From Gammaproteobacteria bacterium (lineage in GTDB: Bacteria > Pseudomonadota > Gammaproteobacteria > JAABTG01): a stretch of 64,000 nt of DNA. Location: assembly GCA_017999615.1 (NCBI GenBank), contig JAGNLM010000001.1, positions 62,001-126,000 on the forward strand, read 5' to 3'. This document shows positions 17,191 through 25,291 of this stretch, piece after piece. Position 1 is the first letter of the stretch. Every line of letters begins with the position of its first letter. The notes beneath the pieces were generated by a model, which saw only the letters and a program-made list of their open reading frames with translations, made no database searches and was not told where the DNA came from. Made by a program: the position numbers and the translations under genes.

Positions 17191-18132
17191 ATGAGTGCCA
17201 AGAGGCCACTCGTATCCGTAGTGATTCCGGCGCACAACTGCGAGCGGTTCATCGGGCAGACGATAGAGAGTGTATTGGGGCAGTCGCTCAACGACCTGGA
17301 GGTCATTGTAGTCGACGATGGCTCCGTGGATGGGACGGGACGCTTGGCGTTGAGATTCGGTAAGCCCGTTCGAGTGGTGACCCAGGATAATGCGGGTGTA
17401 TGCGTCGCCCGGAATCGGGGGATTGGCGAGGCAACGGGGTTGTACATCGCGCTACTGGATCAAGACGACTATTGGTTTCCGGAAAAGTTGGAGCAGCAAG
17501 TTGGGCTGCTCGAAAGAGAGGCAGGCTTTGGGGTTGCGTATACGAGTTTTATGCCTTGGGAGGTTGATGCCGAAGGGGTGTATCCGGCGCCCCTGAGCAT
17601 GGACCGCTCACGCTTCGGAGAGGGTATCGAGCAGGCGTTTTCCGGATGGATTTATCACCAGTTTCTTCTGGACTGCTGGATGCTGACTAGCACGGCCGTG
17701 TTTCGGAAGGAGGCGTTCGAGAAGTGCGGGACGTTCGACCCATCTCTCCCATATGGGGAGGACTGGGATTTGTGGCTCAGGCTGTCACGCGAATACAGGT
17801 TCGTCAAGCTTTCGAGTGCTAGCACTCTCTACCGACAACATCCGGGACAGGGCAACAGAAAGGTCAGAGACTTCGACTATAGAACGGATATTCTACGGAG
17901 GGCGGCAAACAGGTGGGGCCTATGCAGCCCCGATGGAAAGTGTCTCACGCGTAGGGCGTTTTATGGGCAGCTCGCGAAGTATCACGTGGACTTTGCCTTC
18001 AGCCATGCGCGTGTTGGAGACAAGGCCACGGCATTAGGGGCGCTGCTCAGGGCTGGTGCTCTGGAGCCGTGGAACATCAGGACGCTCGCGTATATCGGGG
18101 CGGTCGTGCTGGGCTGGAGGCCGAGTTGGTAA
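17191..18132 (+). CDS. Family 2 glycosyltransferase
   Basis: A 313-aa soluble GT-A glycosyltransferase. It has VSVVIPAHNCERFIGQTIES, VIVVDDGSVDGT, the metal-binding region YIALLDQDDYWFP, and the acceptor-side motif PYGEDWDLWLRL with the catalytic-base Asp. It should add one sugar to the repeat unit. ATG 17191 starts immediately before the Rossmann strand; the longer frame upstream (from 17149) reads through non-conserved sequence. It lies 19 bp upstream of the flippase gene. Confidence 0.9.
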   Translation: MSAKRPLVSVVIPAHNCERFIGQTIESVLGQSLNDLEVIVVDDGSVDGTGRLALRFGKPVRVVTQDNAGVCVARNRGIGEATGLYIALLDQDDYWFPEKLEQQVGLLEREAGFGVAYTSFMPWEVDAEGVYPAPLSMDRSRFGEGIEQAFSGWIYHQFLLDCWMLTSTAVFRKEAFEKCGTFDPSLPYGEDWDLWLRLSREYRFVKLSSASTLYRQHPGQGNRKVRDFDYRTDILRRAANRWGLCSPDGKCLTRRAFYGQLAKYHVDFAFSHARVGDKATALGALLRAGALEPWNIRTLAYIGAVVLGWRPSW

Positions 18133-18151
18133 GTGTTCGGATGGGCGAGCG

Positions 18152-19615
18152 ATGAGCGCCGTCCGGCGGTCGCTTGTGTACTCGGCCCTGGAGGGTTGGG
18201 TCGCGATCTTCTTTCAATTAGCCGGGACGGTGGTGATTGCCCGGTTGTTGACTCCGGAGCAAATGGGGGTGTTTGCGGTGGCGGCGGTGTTCGCGTCGCT
18301 TGCTAGCACCGTCCGGGATTTCGGGGTTGCGGAGTATTTGATACAGGAGAGCGAGCTTGGAGAGGAGTCATTTCGGGCGGCATTGACGGTAAATATCGGG
18401 ATTTCGTGGCTGATGGCGGGCGCTCTGTTCTTCAGCGCGTCTTCGGCGGCGGAGTTCTACAGGCAGGAGGGCGTTGCGGATGTGATGAGGGTTCAGTCGC
18501 TGAGCTTCGTGCTCATACCCTTCGGCGCGGTGACCATGGCGTGGTTTCGAAGGGAACTGAATTTCCTCCCGATTTTCATTGCGAATGTTTTTGCGAGCGT
18601 GTTGTCATTCGTTGTTTCCGTGGGCTTGGCGCTTCGGGGCCATGGGCACATGAGCCTCGCGTGGTCGTCGGTTGCCGGTGTCGCGGTAGCGGTCGCGATC
18701 ACGGTTTATCTCCGGCCAGAGAAGCTTCCGCGCTGGCCTGGCCTGAAGGGGATACGGAGGGTGTTTCAGTTTGGAAGGTTTGTGAGCGGAATTTATATCG
18801 TGGGTGAAATTGGAAGGGGCGCTCCGGAGTTGATTATTGGTAGGGCGGAGGGGGCCGCCGCGGTCGGGATGTTCGGTCGGGCTTATGGGGTCGTGGAAAT
18901 CTTTCATCGGTTGGTGCTGCGGTCGATTATGCGGGTGTGTCTTCCGTACTTCGCCTCCGGGGTGAGGGTGGAGGGAACTCCGGTAAGGGGGCTGCTCAGG
19001 ACGATGTCCTACCTGACGGGGGTGGGGTGGGCGTTCCTTTTGTTTATGGCCGTCGCGTCATTCTCAGTGATTCGGCTGGTTTATGGGCCGCAGTGGTTGG
19101 AGGCGGTGGGGCTTGCCAGGATTCTTTGTGCTGCCGCTGCGGTGGAGTTGTTGTATTTTCCAGCGAAGGAGGCGCTGCTCGCGGTCGGTAAGGCGCGGGA
19201 GAGTAGCTCGCTGCAGGTCTGGACGCAGCTTGCCCGGGTAGTGGGGTTGCTCGGGGCGATTCCCTTTGGGCTCGCCGGGGCGGGTTGGGGTTTGCTCGGC
19301 GCGGCGTTGGTGGGTGCAGGGTTGGCGCAGTGGTATCTCGGGACAGGCGTCAATCTTCTGTTCGGGGACGTCGTTCGGGCGGTTCGGCCGAGCGCGGAGG
19401 TGGCTTTCTTTGCGGTGCTGCCCGTCTGGGGTTGGTCCATGGTGGCGCCCTTGGGAGAGGAGAATTATGTGGGGTTTGGGCTCTTCGGGGGCGTTCTGAC
19501 GGGTGTGTGTTGGTTGCTGGGGCTGAAGATGAGGAGGCATGCTCTCTGGGATGAGGTGACGGGGCTGGTAGGGGGGCTCAGGGGGCGTTTGTTCGGTGTG
19601 AGTGGTGCAAGGTGA
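18152..19615 (+). CDS. Polysaccharide flippase (Wzx, MOP superfamily)
   Basis: A 487-aa membrane protein with about twelve hydrophobic segments. It begins SLVYSALEGWVAIFFQLAGT, followed by VVIARLLTPEQMGVFAVAAV, the typical N-terminal signature of lipopolysaccharide flippases, with the ELNFLPIFIANVFAS segment later on. It translocates lipid-linked repeat units to the periplasm for the polymerase. ATG 18152 is chosen because the signature begins right after it. Codon use is G-rich with frequent GTG and GGG runs, as in the next few genes, and differs from the C-rich XrtA core. Confidence 0.9.
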   Translation: MSAVRRSLVYSALEGWVAIFFQLAGTVVIARLLTPEQMGVFAVAAVFASLASTVRDFGVAEYLIQESELGEESFRAALTVNIGISWLMAGALFFSASSAAEFYRQEGVADVMRVQSLSFVLIPFGAVTMAWFRRELNFLPIFIANVFASVLSFVVSVGLALRGHGHMSLAWSSVAGVAVAVAITVYLRPEKLPRWPGLKGIRRVFQFGRFVSGIYIVGEIGRGAPELIIGRAEGAAAVGMFGRAYGVVEIFHRLVLRSIMRVCLPYFASGVRVEGTPVRGLLRTMSYLTGVGWAFLLFMAVASFSVIRLVYGPQWLEAVGLARILCAAAAVELLYFPAKEALLAVGKARESSSLQVWTQLARVVGLLGAIPFGLAGAGWGLLGAALVGAGLAQWYLGTGVNLLFGDVVRAVRPSAEVAFFAVLPVWGWSMVAPLGEENYVGFGLFGGVLTGVCWLLGLKMRRHALWDEVTGLVGGLRGRLFGVSGAR

Positions 19616-19664
19616 GGGCTGGCGGTGATTGAGGCTGAGGAACGGGGAAATGGGGCGGTAGGTC

Positions 19665-20852
19665 GTGCGTGAGGTTTCCTTTCAGGAGTTGGATGCGGAG
19701 GCGGGGCTTTTTCCGCGGTCGCGCTTCGAGATGACGCCGGTTTGGTTTGGACGCGGAGCGGGTGACCGGGGCAGGGGGAGGTACAGCAGGTTTCTCGGTC
19801 CACGGTGCAGGAGCGTTGCGGCAGGCCGATATGCGATCGGGCTCGCGATGAGGGGCGCCGGTGTTGGGCCGGGCGATCGGGTTCTGCTCCCAGCCTACCA
19901 TTGCGGCTCGATGGTCGAGCCAGCGTTATGGCTCGGGGCGGAAGTGGAGTTCTATCACCTGCGGGACGACCTTCAGGTGGACCTGGGGGACTTGACGGCG
20001 CGCCTGAGGAAGGGAGCAAAGGCTGTGCTGGCGACGCGTTTTTTCGGTTTTCCGGAAGGGCTTTCCGGGGTCCGGCCGCTTTGTGATGAGCATGGGGCGG
20101 TCCTCATCGAGGACTGTGCCCATGCACTGGCGGGTGATGGCAACGATGACCCGCCCGGATGCGTGGGGCATTTCGCGGTTGGCAGCACCTGGAAGTTCTG
20201 TCCCGGGCCCGACGGTGGGGTGGTGTGCAGCAACGCGGGGCCCGTGAATTGGCCAGCCATGGCGCGGCCCGGACTGGGGCGGCAAGCACGGGCGCTGTAC
20301 CGCGTCGTCGAGAGAGCCGTGCGGCACGTGTATCGAGGCTCTGGGGACCCCGGGGGGGAGACCCCCGACGTCATGAGGGTGGAGGGCGTGGAGACTCCGC
20401 CGATGGCGAGGGATAGCGGGGAGTCTCAGGCTGGTGTGGGCCGCTCCCTGCGGTGGTTCGATGCGGCGGATGCGCGCGCGGACATGACGTGGGTCGCGAA
20501 GGCCGCATTTCGGCTGGTGGATTTTCGGCGGATGGCGGCTGTCCGGAGGGAGAATTACCGACTACTGCTGGAACGCTGTTCGGCGCTCGGGCGCGCCAGG
20601 CCGCTCTACGGGGACCTGGCCGAGGGGGTGGTGCCGTACGCGTTCCCAGTGCTGCTCCATCATCCGGCAGAGGACTTCCGAAGGCTGAAGTACCGGGGAA
20701 TGCCGATCTGGCGATGGGACGAGCTCGCGGCGTCCGACTGCGCGGTCAGTCAGTCGTATCGTCACTCCCTTCTGCAGTTGCCGTGTCACGAGGATCTTCG
20801 CCCGGCGGACAGGGAGTGGATGGCGGAGACTTTGGCAGCGGTTCTGGCATGA
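19665..20852 (+). CDS. DegT/DnrJ/EryC1/StrS-type aminotransferase
   Basis: A PLP-dependent aminotransferase-like protein of 395 aa starting at GTG 19665. The fold signature is visible: GDRVLLPAYHCGSMVEPALW, the acidic PLP contact VLIEDCAHALAGD, and a lysine in STWKFCPGPDGG at the place of the Schiff-base Lys. It differs from sugar aminotransferases such as the one at 31008 by atypical segments and a long insertion near residue 220-250, so the substrate could be an unusual keto-sugar or another carbonyl compound. It is followed closely by two acyltransferases and an acyl carrier protein, which suggests amine formation followed by acylation. Confidence 0.8.
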   Translation: MREVSFQELDAEAGLFPRSRFEMTPVWFGRGAGDRGRGRYSRFLGPRCRSVAAGRYAIGLAMRGAGVGPGDRVLLPAYHCGSMVEPALWLGAEVEFYHLRDDLQVDLGDLTARLRKGAKAVLATRFFGFPEGLSGVRPLCDEHGAVLIEDCAHALAGDGNDDPPGCVGHFAVGSTWKFCPGPDGGVVCSNAGPVNWPAMARPGLGRQARALYRVVERAVRHVYRGSGDPGGETPDVMRVEGVETPPMARDSGESQAGVGRSLRWFDAADARADMTWVAKAAFRLVDFRRMAAVRRENYRLLLERCSALGRARPLYGDLAEGVVPYAFPVLLHHPAEDFRRLKYRGMPIWRWDELAASDCAVSQSYRHSLLQLPCHEDLRPADREWMAETLAAVLA

Positions 20853-20874
20853 CGCGATCCGCAGGGGCTTGTCC

Positions 20875-21957
20875 ATGAGGGGGGCGTCTGGTGACTGGTC
20901 CTTTTTCCCCGCGCGGGAGGCAACGGGTGCGTTCTGGGGAGAATGGGACGAGCTGAACCGACGGCTCTGGGCTGGACACCCGTTTCTCGACCGGAGATTC
21001 GTAGAGCCTCTTCTGGATTATTGGGGCACCGGCGACGAACAGATAGTCGCGTGCCGAGGCGGGGAGGGACTAGTGGCTGCCGCGATCCTCGTGCGCCGGC
21101 GCCCTGGGTTCTGGCAAACGTTCTTGCCGGCTCAGACGCAGATGGCGCCCGTTCTGGTGGGGGAGTATGCGGTGGCGAGGGAGATGCTGGCCGCGATTCA
21201 GGATCCTGCGGTGGCGATTGATTTCCTCTGTCAGGATCCTCGATACAGCCCGTTTGCCCCCGGCGAAGACAGAAAAGAAATGCTTGGGGTTCCGTACGCC
21301 GTGACGATGGCGATGAACCTGGACGGAGGCTTCCAGGAGTATTCCGAGGGGCGTTCACGAAATTTGCGGAAGAACATCGGGAAGTATCGTCGCCGAGCAG
21401 AAGCTCTGGGAGGGTCTCCGGAGCTTCGTCGGGTCTCTGCGGTCACCGAGTTGCGCGAGGCGGTGGCGCGGTATGGGGAGATCGAAAGCCGGGGCTGGAA
21501 GGGGCAGCAGGGAACCGCGCTGAATGAGAATAATGCCCAGGGAAAATTCTATGCGGCGGTGATGGAGTTGTTCGGGGCGGGCGGAAGGGCTGATGTGTTC
21601 GAGCTGTGGATAGGTGGTCGCTTGGCTGCATCGAGGCTTCTGATCGGCAACGAGGGCTTCCGAATCGTTTTGAAGACCACCTACGACGAGGAGATGTCCG
21701 AGTACGCGCCCGGCCGCCTTCTTTTGTATGAGATGCTGAAGCACCTGGCTGGGTTACCGGGACCCAAGCGGGTGGAGTTCTACACCAAGGCAACGAGGGA
21801 ACAGTTGGCCTGGGCTACGGAGCAACGCACAGTCTTCCACGCCGGGCTGTACAGGTGGGCGGCTCTGAGACGGGTGGCGGAAGTCGTGAGGGGAATTCGT
21901 CGGAATGTCTGGGCCGTGTCTGAACCTGGAGAAGCATCCGATGGGACGGAGGACTGA
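20875..21957 (+). CDS. BioF2/FemAB-like GNAT acyltransferase 1
   Basis: A 360-aa protein with the CelD/BioF2-like GNAT pattern: the N-terminal half with HPFLDRRFVEPLLDYWG, a basic helix RNLRKNIGKYRRRAEALGG, and the C-terminal acetyltransferase core with ELWIGGRLAASRLLIGNEGF and KTTYDEEMSEYAPGRLL. It probably transfers an acyl group to an amine on a sugar precursor in the cytoplasm. The gene starts 22 bases after the aminotransferase stop and ends just before a homologous second copy, so these form one operon. Confidence 0.8.
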   Translation: MRGASGDWSFFPAREATGAFWGEWDELNRRLWAGHPFLDRRFVEPLLDYWGTGDEQIVACRGGEGLVAAAILVRRRPGFWQTFLPAQTQMAPVLVGEYAVAREMLAAIQDPAVAIDFLCQDPRYSPFAPGEDRKEMLGVPYAVTMAMNLDGGFQEYSEGRSRNLRKNIGKYRRRAEALGGSPELRRVSAVTELREAVARYGEIESRGWKGQQGTALNENNAQGKFYAAVMELFGAGGRADVFELWIGGRLAASRLLIGNEGFRIVLKTTYDEEMSEYAPGRLLLYEMLKHLAGLPGPKRVEFYTKATREQLAWATEQRTVFHAGLYRWAALRRVAEVVRGIRRNVWAVSEPGEASDGTED

Positions 21958-21964
21958 AGGGAGT

Positions 21965-23107
21965 ATGCGGGGCGGCGATCTTTCCGGCGCTCGGAGTTCC
22001 GGCGCCCGCCTGGTCGATCTGGCTTGGCGCGATGTCGGTAGTTCCTCGCGGAAACAGTGGACGGCTCTGGTCGAGGGGGGAGGTAACAATCCGTCGTTGC
22101 GCCCCGATTGGCTGGAGTGTGCGGCAGAGGCTTGGGGGGTTCTGGAGCAGGTTCGGGTGTGCTTGTTCACCCGAAACGATGCGCTGGTGGCGGTCGTGCC
22201 TTTCCTGCTGCGCCGCAGGCAGATGGGCGGGCTCCCCGTTCGGACCCTCGAGCTTGTCGGCAACCTGGTCTCCTACCATCAGGAGGTCCTCGCCCTGAAT
22301 GCGGGGGCTGAGTATCTGGATGCTTTTCTGCGGCACGCAGGGAGATATGTTTGGGACGCGCTGGTGGTGGACAACGTCGTCGTTGGAGGTCGCACGGACA
22401 GGGACCTGCGGGCACTGACTTCGCCGGCAGTGGGCGTCAGGCTGATGCACCCTGGAGAGCTGTCCCCTTTTCTGAGTTTACCGTTGGAGTGGGAGCCTTT
22501 CGTCGTGGCTCGAAAGAAGAGTTTCCGCTACGGTCTGCGAAGGGCGGAGCGCCATCTCGACGACCATGACGGGGACGAGATGCGATGGTATCGGGGTCTG
22601 GATGACTGGCGGACCCTCCTGGAGCAGATGGTCGCGATTGAGGACCGGAGCTGGAAAGCCCAGGAGGGAATGAACATCTCGGCGCGGCCGGAGGAGTTGC
22701 GCTACTACGAGCTTCTCCTCCCCGTCCTGGCCCAGGCAGGTATTCTGTTCGCGAACGTGCTCGTCCGGGAGGGCAGGCCTATTGCGTACAGCCTCTGTTA
22801 CGCCGCTGGGGGGCAGGTAGGGCAGATGAAGACCTCTTTTGACGAAGCGCTCGCCAAGGAGAGGCCCGGGTTTGTCAGTATCGCTGCGTCGGTCCGCAGG
22901 GCGGTGGAGGAGGGTTTCGCGGAGTACGACTTTCTCGGGGACAGGATGCGGCACAAGAGCGACTGGACAAGCAGCGTGCGGAAGCACGTCACGCATATCG
23001 TGTTCCGCCGTTCGCCGAGGGGGCTCTTGCTCGGGGCGACCAAGCGGTTCATGCGGGCGATCCGCGGTGTGCGGTCCCAGGCCTCGCCCGAGTCGGGGGA
23101 GATATGA
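21965..23107 (+). CDS. BioF2/FemAB-like GNAT acyltransferase 2
   Basis: A 380-aa relative of the preceding gene, with matching landmarks NPSLRPDWLECAAEAWG, KKSFRYGLRRAERHLDD, AIEDRSWKAQEGMNIS and LVREGRPIAYSLCYAAGGQ. It is divergent enough that this is not a recent duplication. ATG 21965 has a good ribosome-binding site (AAGGGA) made by the end of the previous gene. Together with the acyl carrier protein immediately downstream it could use an ACP-bound acyl group; that is inference. Confidence 0.8.
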   Translation: MRGGDLSGARSSGARLVDLAWRDVGSSSRKQWTALVEGGGNNPSLRPDWLECAAEAWGVLEQVRVCLFTRNDALVAVVPFLLRRRQMGGLPVRTLELVGNLVSYHQEVLALNAGAEYLDAFLRHAGRYVWDALVVDNVVVGGRTDRDLRALTSPAVGVRLMHPGELSPFLSLPLEWEPFVVARKKSFRYGLRRAERHLDDHDGDEMRWYRGLDDWRTLLEQMVAIEDRSWKAQEGMNISARPEELRYYELLLPVLAQAGILFANVLVREGRPIAYSLCYAAGGQVGQMKTSFDEALAKERPGFVSIAASVRRAVEEGFAEYDFLGDRMRHKSDWTSSVRKHVTHIVFRRSPRGLLLGATKRFMRAIRGVRSQASPESGEI

Positions 23108-23126
23108 GCGCAAGGAGTCAGCCGGT

Positions 23127-23384
23127 ATGAACGCAACAGATACGGTGGTCGCGGTCATCGACATCATCGCGTCGAGCCTTCAACTGGGCGAGCGCGCTCG
23201 ATCGTTGACTTCGGAATCGCGGTTGCTTGGCTCCATTCCCGAGTTCGATTCCATGGCGGTGGTGGTGGTGGTTACCAGTCTGGAGGAGCGATTCGGGTTT
23301 GCCGTGGATGACGACGAGATCGATGCGGAGGTGTTCCAGACGGTCGGAAGTCTGGCCGATTTCGTGGAGCGGAAGCTTGCCTGA
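23127..23384 (+). CDS. Acyl carrier protein
   Basis: An 85-aa acidic four-helix carrier protein. The phosphopantetheine attachment Ser lies in IPEFDSMAVV (the DSM/DSL motif), followed by the helix-III region FGFAVDDDEIDAEVFQTVGS. ATG 23127 is the only good start. It is a dedicated carrier rather than the fatty-acid AcpP, given the EPS-locus setting. Acyl carrier proteins are frequent in XrtA loci, usually beside an acyl-CoA ligase, which is absent here; the neighbours are instead two GNAT acyltransferases and two hydrolases. Confidence 0.92.
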   Translation: MNATDTVVAVIDIIASSLQLGERARSLTSESRLLGSIPEFDSMAVVVVVTSLEERFGFAVDDDEIDAEVFQTVGSLADFVERKLA

Positions 23385-23505
23385 GCGGGCGAGGGAAGAG
23401 GGGGCTGAAGATGCGGCGAGGGGGCCTGCCCTGGCGGTCTTCGGCGGTTTTCTGGGGACCATCGTGCTGACCGCGACGAAACTCCGTCGGGGGGTCTCCG
23501 CCTGA
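23377..23505 (+). CDS. Possible small single-helix membrane peptide
   Basis: A 42-codon frame from TTG 23377 to a TGA that overlaps the next ATG. It would encode a charged N-terminus followed by one hydrophobic segment (LAVFGGFLGTIVLTA) and a basic tail. It overlaps the acyl carrier protein stop and the hydrolase start by a few bases, as coupled genes do. The weak start codon and lack of recognisable homology make it uncertain; it otherwise just fills the gap. Confidence 0.25.
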   Translation: MPERAREEGAEDAARGPALAVFGGFLGTIVLTATKLRRGVSA

Positions 23506-24323
23506 TGAGGCCTTTCTATCTGGCAGGGGAGTTCGGGCCGCTCTTTGCGGTGTACGTTCCGCCGGCCACGGGTGCAGATCCGCGCGCGATCGTGGTCCAT
23601 TGCCCTGCTTTCGCCGAGGAGATGAACAAGAGTCGGCGCATGGTCGCACTCCAGACCCGGGCTCTTGCGAGAGACGGTTTCGGGACCCTGGTGTTCGACC
23701 TCTTCGGCACGGGCGACAGCGCGGGGGATTTCGGGGACGCTACCTGGGACGCGTGGCTGGCGGACGTTCGCGTGGCTCTTGCCTGGGCAGGGTCACACTG
23801 CGATCGGGTGACCCTTTGGGGCTTGCGGGGCGGGGCGCTGCTGGCGGGAGCCGCCGCGCGCGAGGCGGGGGCGGTCGTGGAACGACTCCTGCTCTGGCAG
23901 CCGGTCCCGAAGGGGGAGGTCTGGCTCACTCAGTTCCTTCGGCTCCGGACGGCAGGCGCCCTGTTCCGGGGCGGGGAAAAGGAGACCGTCAGGGACCTGC
24001 AGACCCGTCTCCTTGCCGGGGAGACCCTGGAGGTGGCGGGCTACCGGATCGCGCCCGGACTCGCCAGGGGACTCCTCGGCTGCTCGCTAGCCGAGGACCT
24101 GTTGGCCGCTGGCCGGCCAGTGGCCTGGCTCGAGGTCTCGGGCGGTGAAGTCCGGGAGCTCCCGCCCGGCCCGGCCCGGGTAACCACCGGCCTGGCGGAA
24201 GGGGGCGTTCCCATCACCACCTCGGTTGTGGCAGGCGAGCCGTTCTGGTCCACACAGGAGATCGCGGTGGCGCCGGAGCTGGTTGGTGCTACCGTGGCAC
24301 TCCTTCGGACACCGCCACGATGA
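23505..24323 (+). CDS. Exosortase A system-associated hydrolase 2
   Basis: A 272-aa alpha/beta-hydrolase-like protein matching TIGR03101 by its opening (FYLAGEFGPLFAVYVPPA), HCPAFAEEMNKSRRMVALQ, VFDLFGTGDSAGDF and TLWGLRGGALLAGAAAREA. The usual nucleophile Ser position reads G-L-R-G-G, so, as in other members, classical serine-hydrolase activity is doubtful. It is overlapped by hydrolase 1 through ATGA, the usual tandem arrangement in XrtA loci. The role is unknown; editing of acyl groups from the adjacent carrier protein is one possibility. Confidence 0.9.
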   Translation: MRPFYLAGEFGPLFAVYVPPATGADPRAIVVHCPAFAEEMNKSRRMVALQTRALARDGFGTLVFDLFGTGDSAGDFGDATWDAWLADVRVALAWAGSHCDRVTLWGLRGGALLAGAAAREAGAVVERLLLWQPVPKGEVWLTQFLRLRTAGALFRGGEKETVRDLQTRLLAGETLEVAGYRIAPGLARGLLGCSLAEDLLAAGRPVAWLEVSGGEVRELPPGPARVTTGLAEGGVPITTSVVAGEPFWSTQEIAVAPELVGATVALLRTPPR

Positions 24324-25264
24324 ACACGGCGGGCTCACCAGCGCAGGCCCCTGTCCAGGGCCCCTCTGGCGAGCGGCCGGTGCAATTCGCGTGCGGCGCT
24401 GATCTCCTCCTGGGCATCCTGCACCCCAGCTCCGAGCCAAGCCCACGCGGTGTCCTGATCGTGGTCGGCGGTCCCCAGTATCGGGTGGGGAGCCACCGCC
24501 AGTTCGTCCTTCTCGCCCGTGCGCTCGCGGCGTCCGGTATCCCCGTCTTGCGGTTCGACTACCGCGGCATGGGGGACAGCGAAGGGGCACCTCGCACGTT
24601 TGAGGCGGTCGGAGACGACCTGCGGGCGGCTATCGATGCATTCCAGCACGAGTTGCCGGAGTTGCAGGAGGTGGTGATCTGGGGTCTTTGTGACGCGGCC
24701 TCGGCGGCCCTGTTCTACGCTCACACGGACGCCCGAGTGCGAGGGCTGGTCCTGCTGAATCCCTGGGTTCGCACCGAGGCCGGCGCGGCCCGGGCCTATG
24801 TGAAGCACTACTACCTGGCTCGGCTCTTCAACCGGGACCTGTGGCGAAAACTCCTGACAGGAACGTTCGACTACCGCGGGTCATTGCGCTCCCTGTGGGA
24901 GAACCTCGCGGCAGCCTTTCACGTGACGCCCCGCTCCGCCGGACAAGAGGCAACAACAGTCCGAGCTCAATCTGCCGCTGCGGACGACGGCGGGGCACCG
25001 CTCCCCGAGCGCATGGCGAGTAGCTTTGCGCGCTTCCGCGGCCCAGTGCTGATCATCCTGAGCGGCCGCGACCTGACGGCCGACGAGTTCCGGGACACGA
25101 TCCGCACCTCTCCCGGCTGGCGGCGGCTGATGAAGGAGCCGCGGGTGTCGACCCATGAGCTCGCGGAGGCTGACCACACGTTCTCTTCCGCCATGTGGCG
25201 GTCACAGGTTGACGCATGGACGCTACAATGGACGATAAGCGCGGAGGCTATTCGCTGCGCGTAA
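24320..25264 (+). CDS. Exosortase A system-associated hydrolase 1
   Basis: A 314-aa alpha/beta hydrolase of the TIGR03100 type, with GVLIVVGGPQYRVGSHRQFV, PVLRFDYRGMGDSEG, VIWGLCDAASAALFYA (a Cys in the nucleophile elbow G-L-C-D-A) and VLLNPWVRTEAG. A His candidate lies near the end in EADHTFSS. The Cys in place of Ser at the elbow is a visible peculiarity. It is translationally coupled to hydrolase 2. Confidence 0.92.
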   Translation: MNTAGSPAQAPVQGPSGERPVQFACGADLLLGILHPSSEPSPRGVLIVVGGPQYRVGSHRQFVLLARALAASGIPVLRFDYRGMGDSEGAPRTFEAVGDDLRAAIDAFQHELPELQEVVIWGLCDAASAALFYAHTDARVRGLVLLNPWVRTEAGAARAYVKHYYLARLFNRDLWRKLLTGTFDYRGSLRSLWENLAAAFHVTPRSAGQEATTVRAQSAAADDGGAPLPERMASSFARFRGPVLIILSGRDLTADEFRDTIRTSPGWRRLMKEPRVSTHELAEADHTFSSAMWRSQVDAWTLQWTISAEAIRCA

Positions 25265-25291
25265 ATTTGCCAGAGGCCCCGTAGCCAACTC

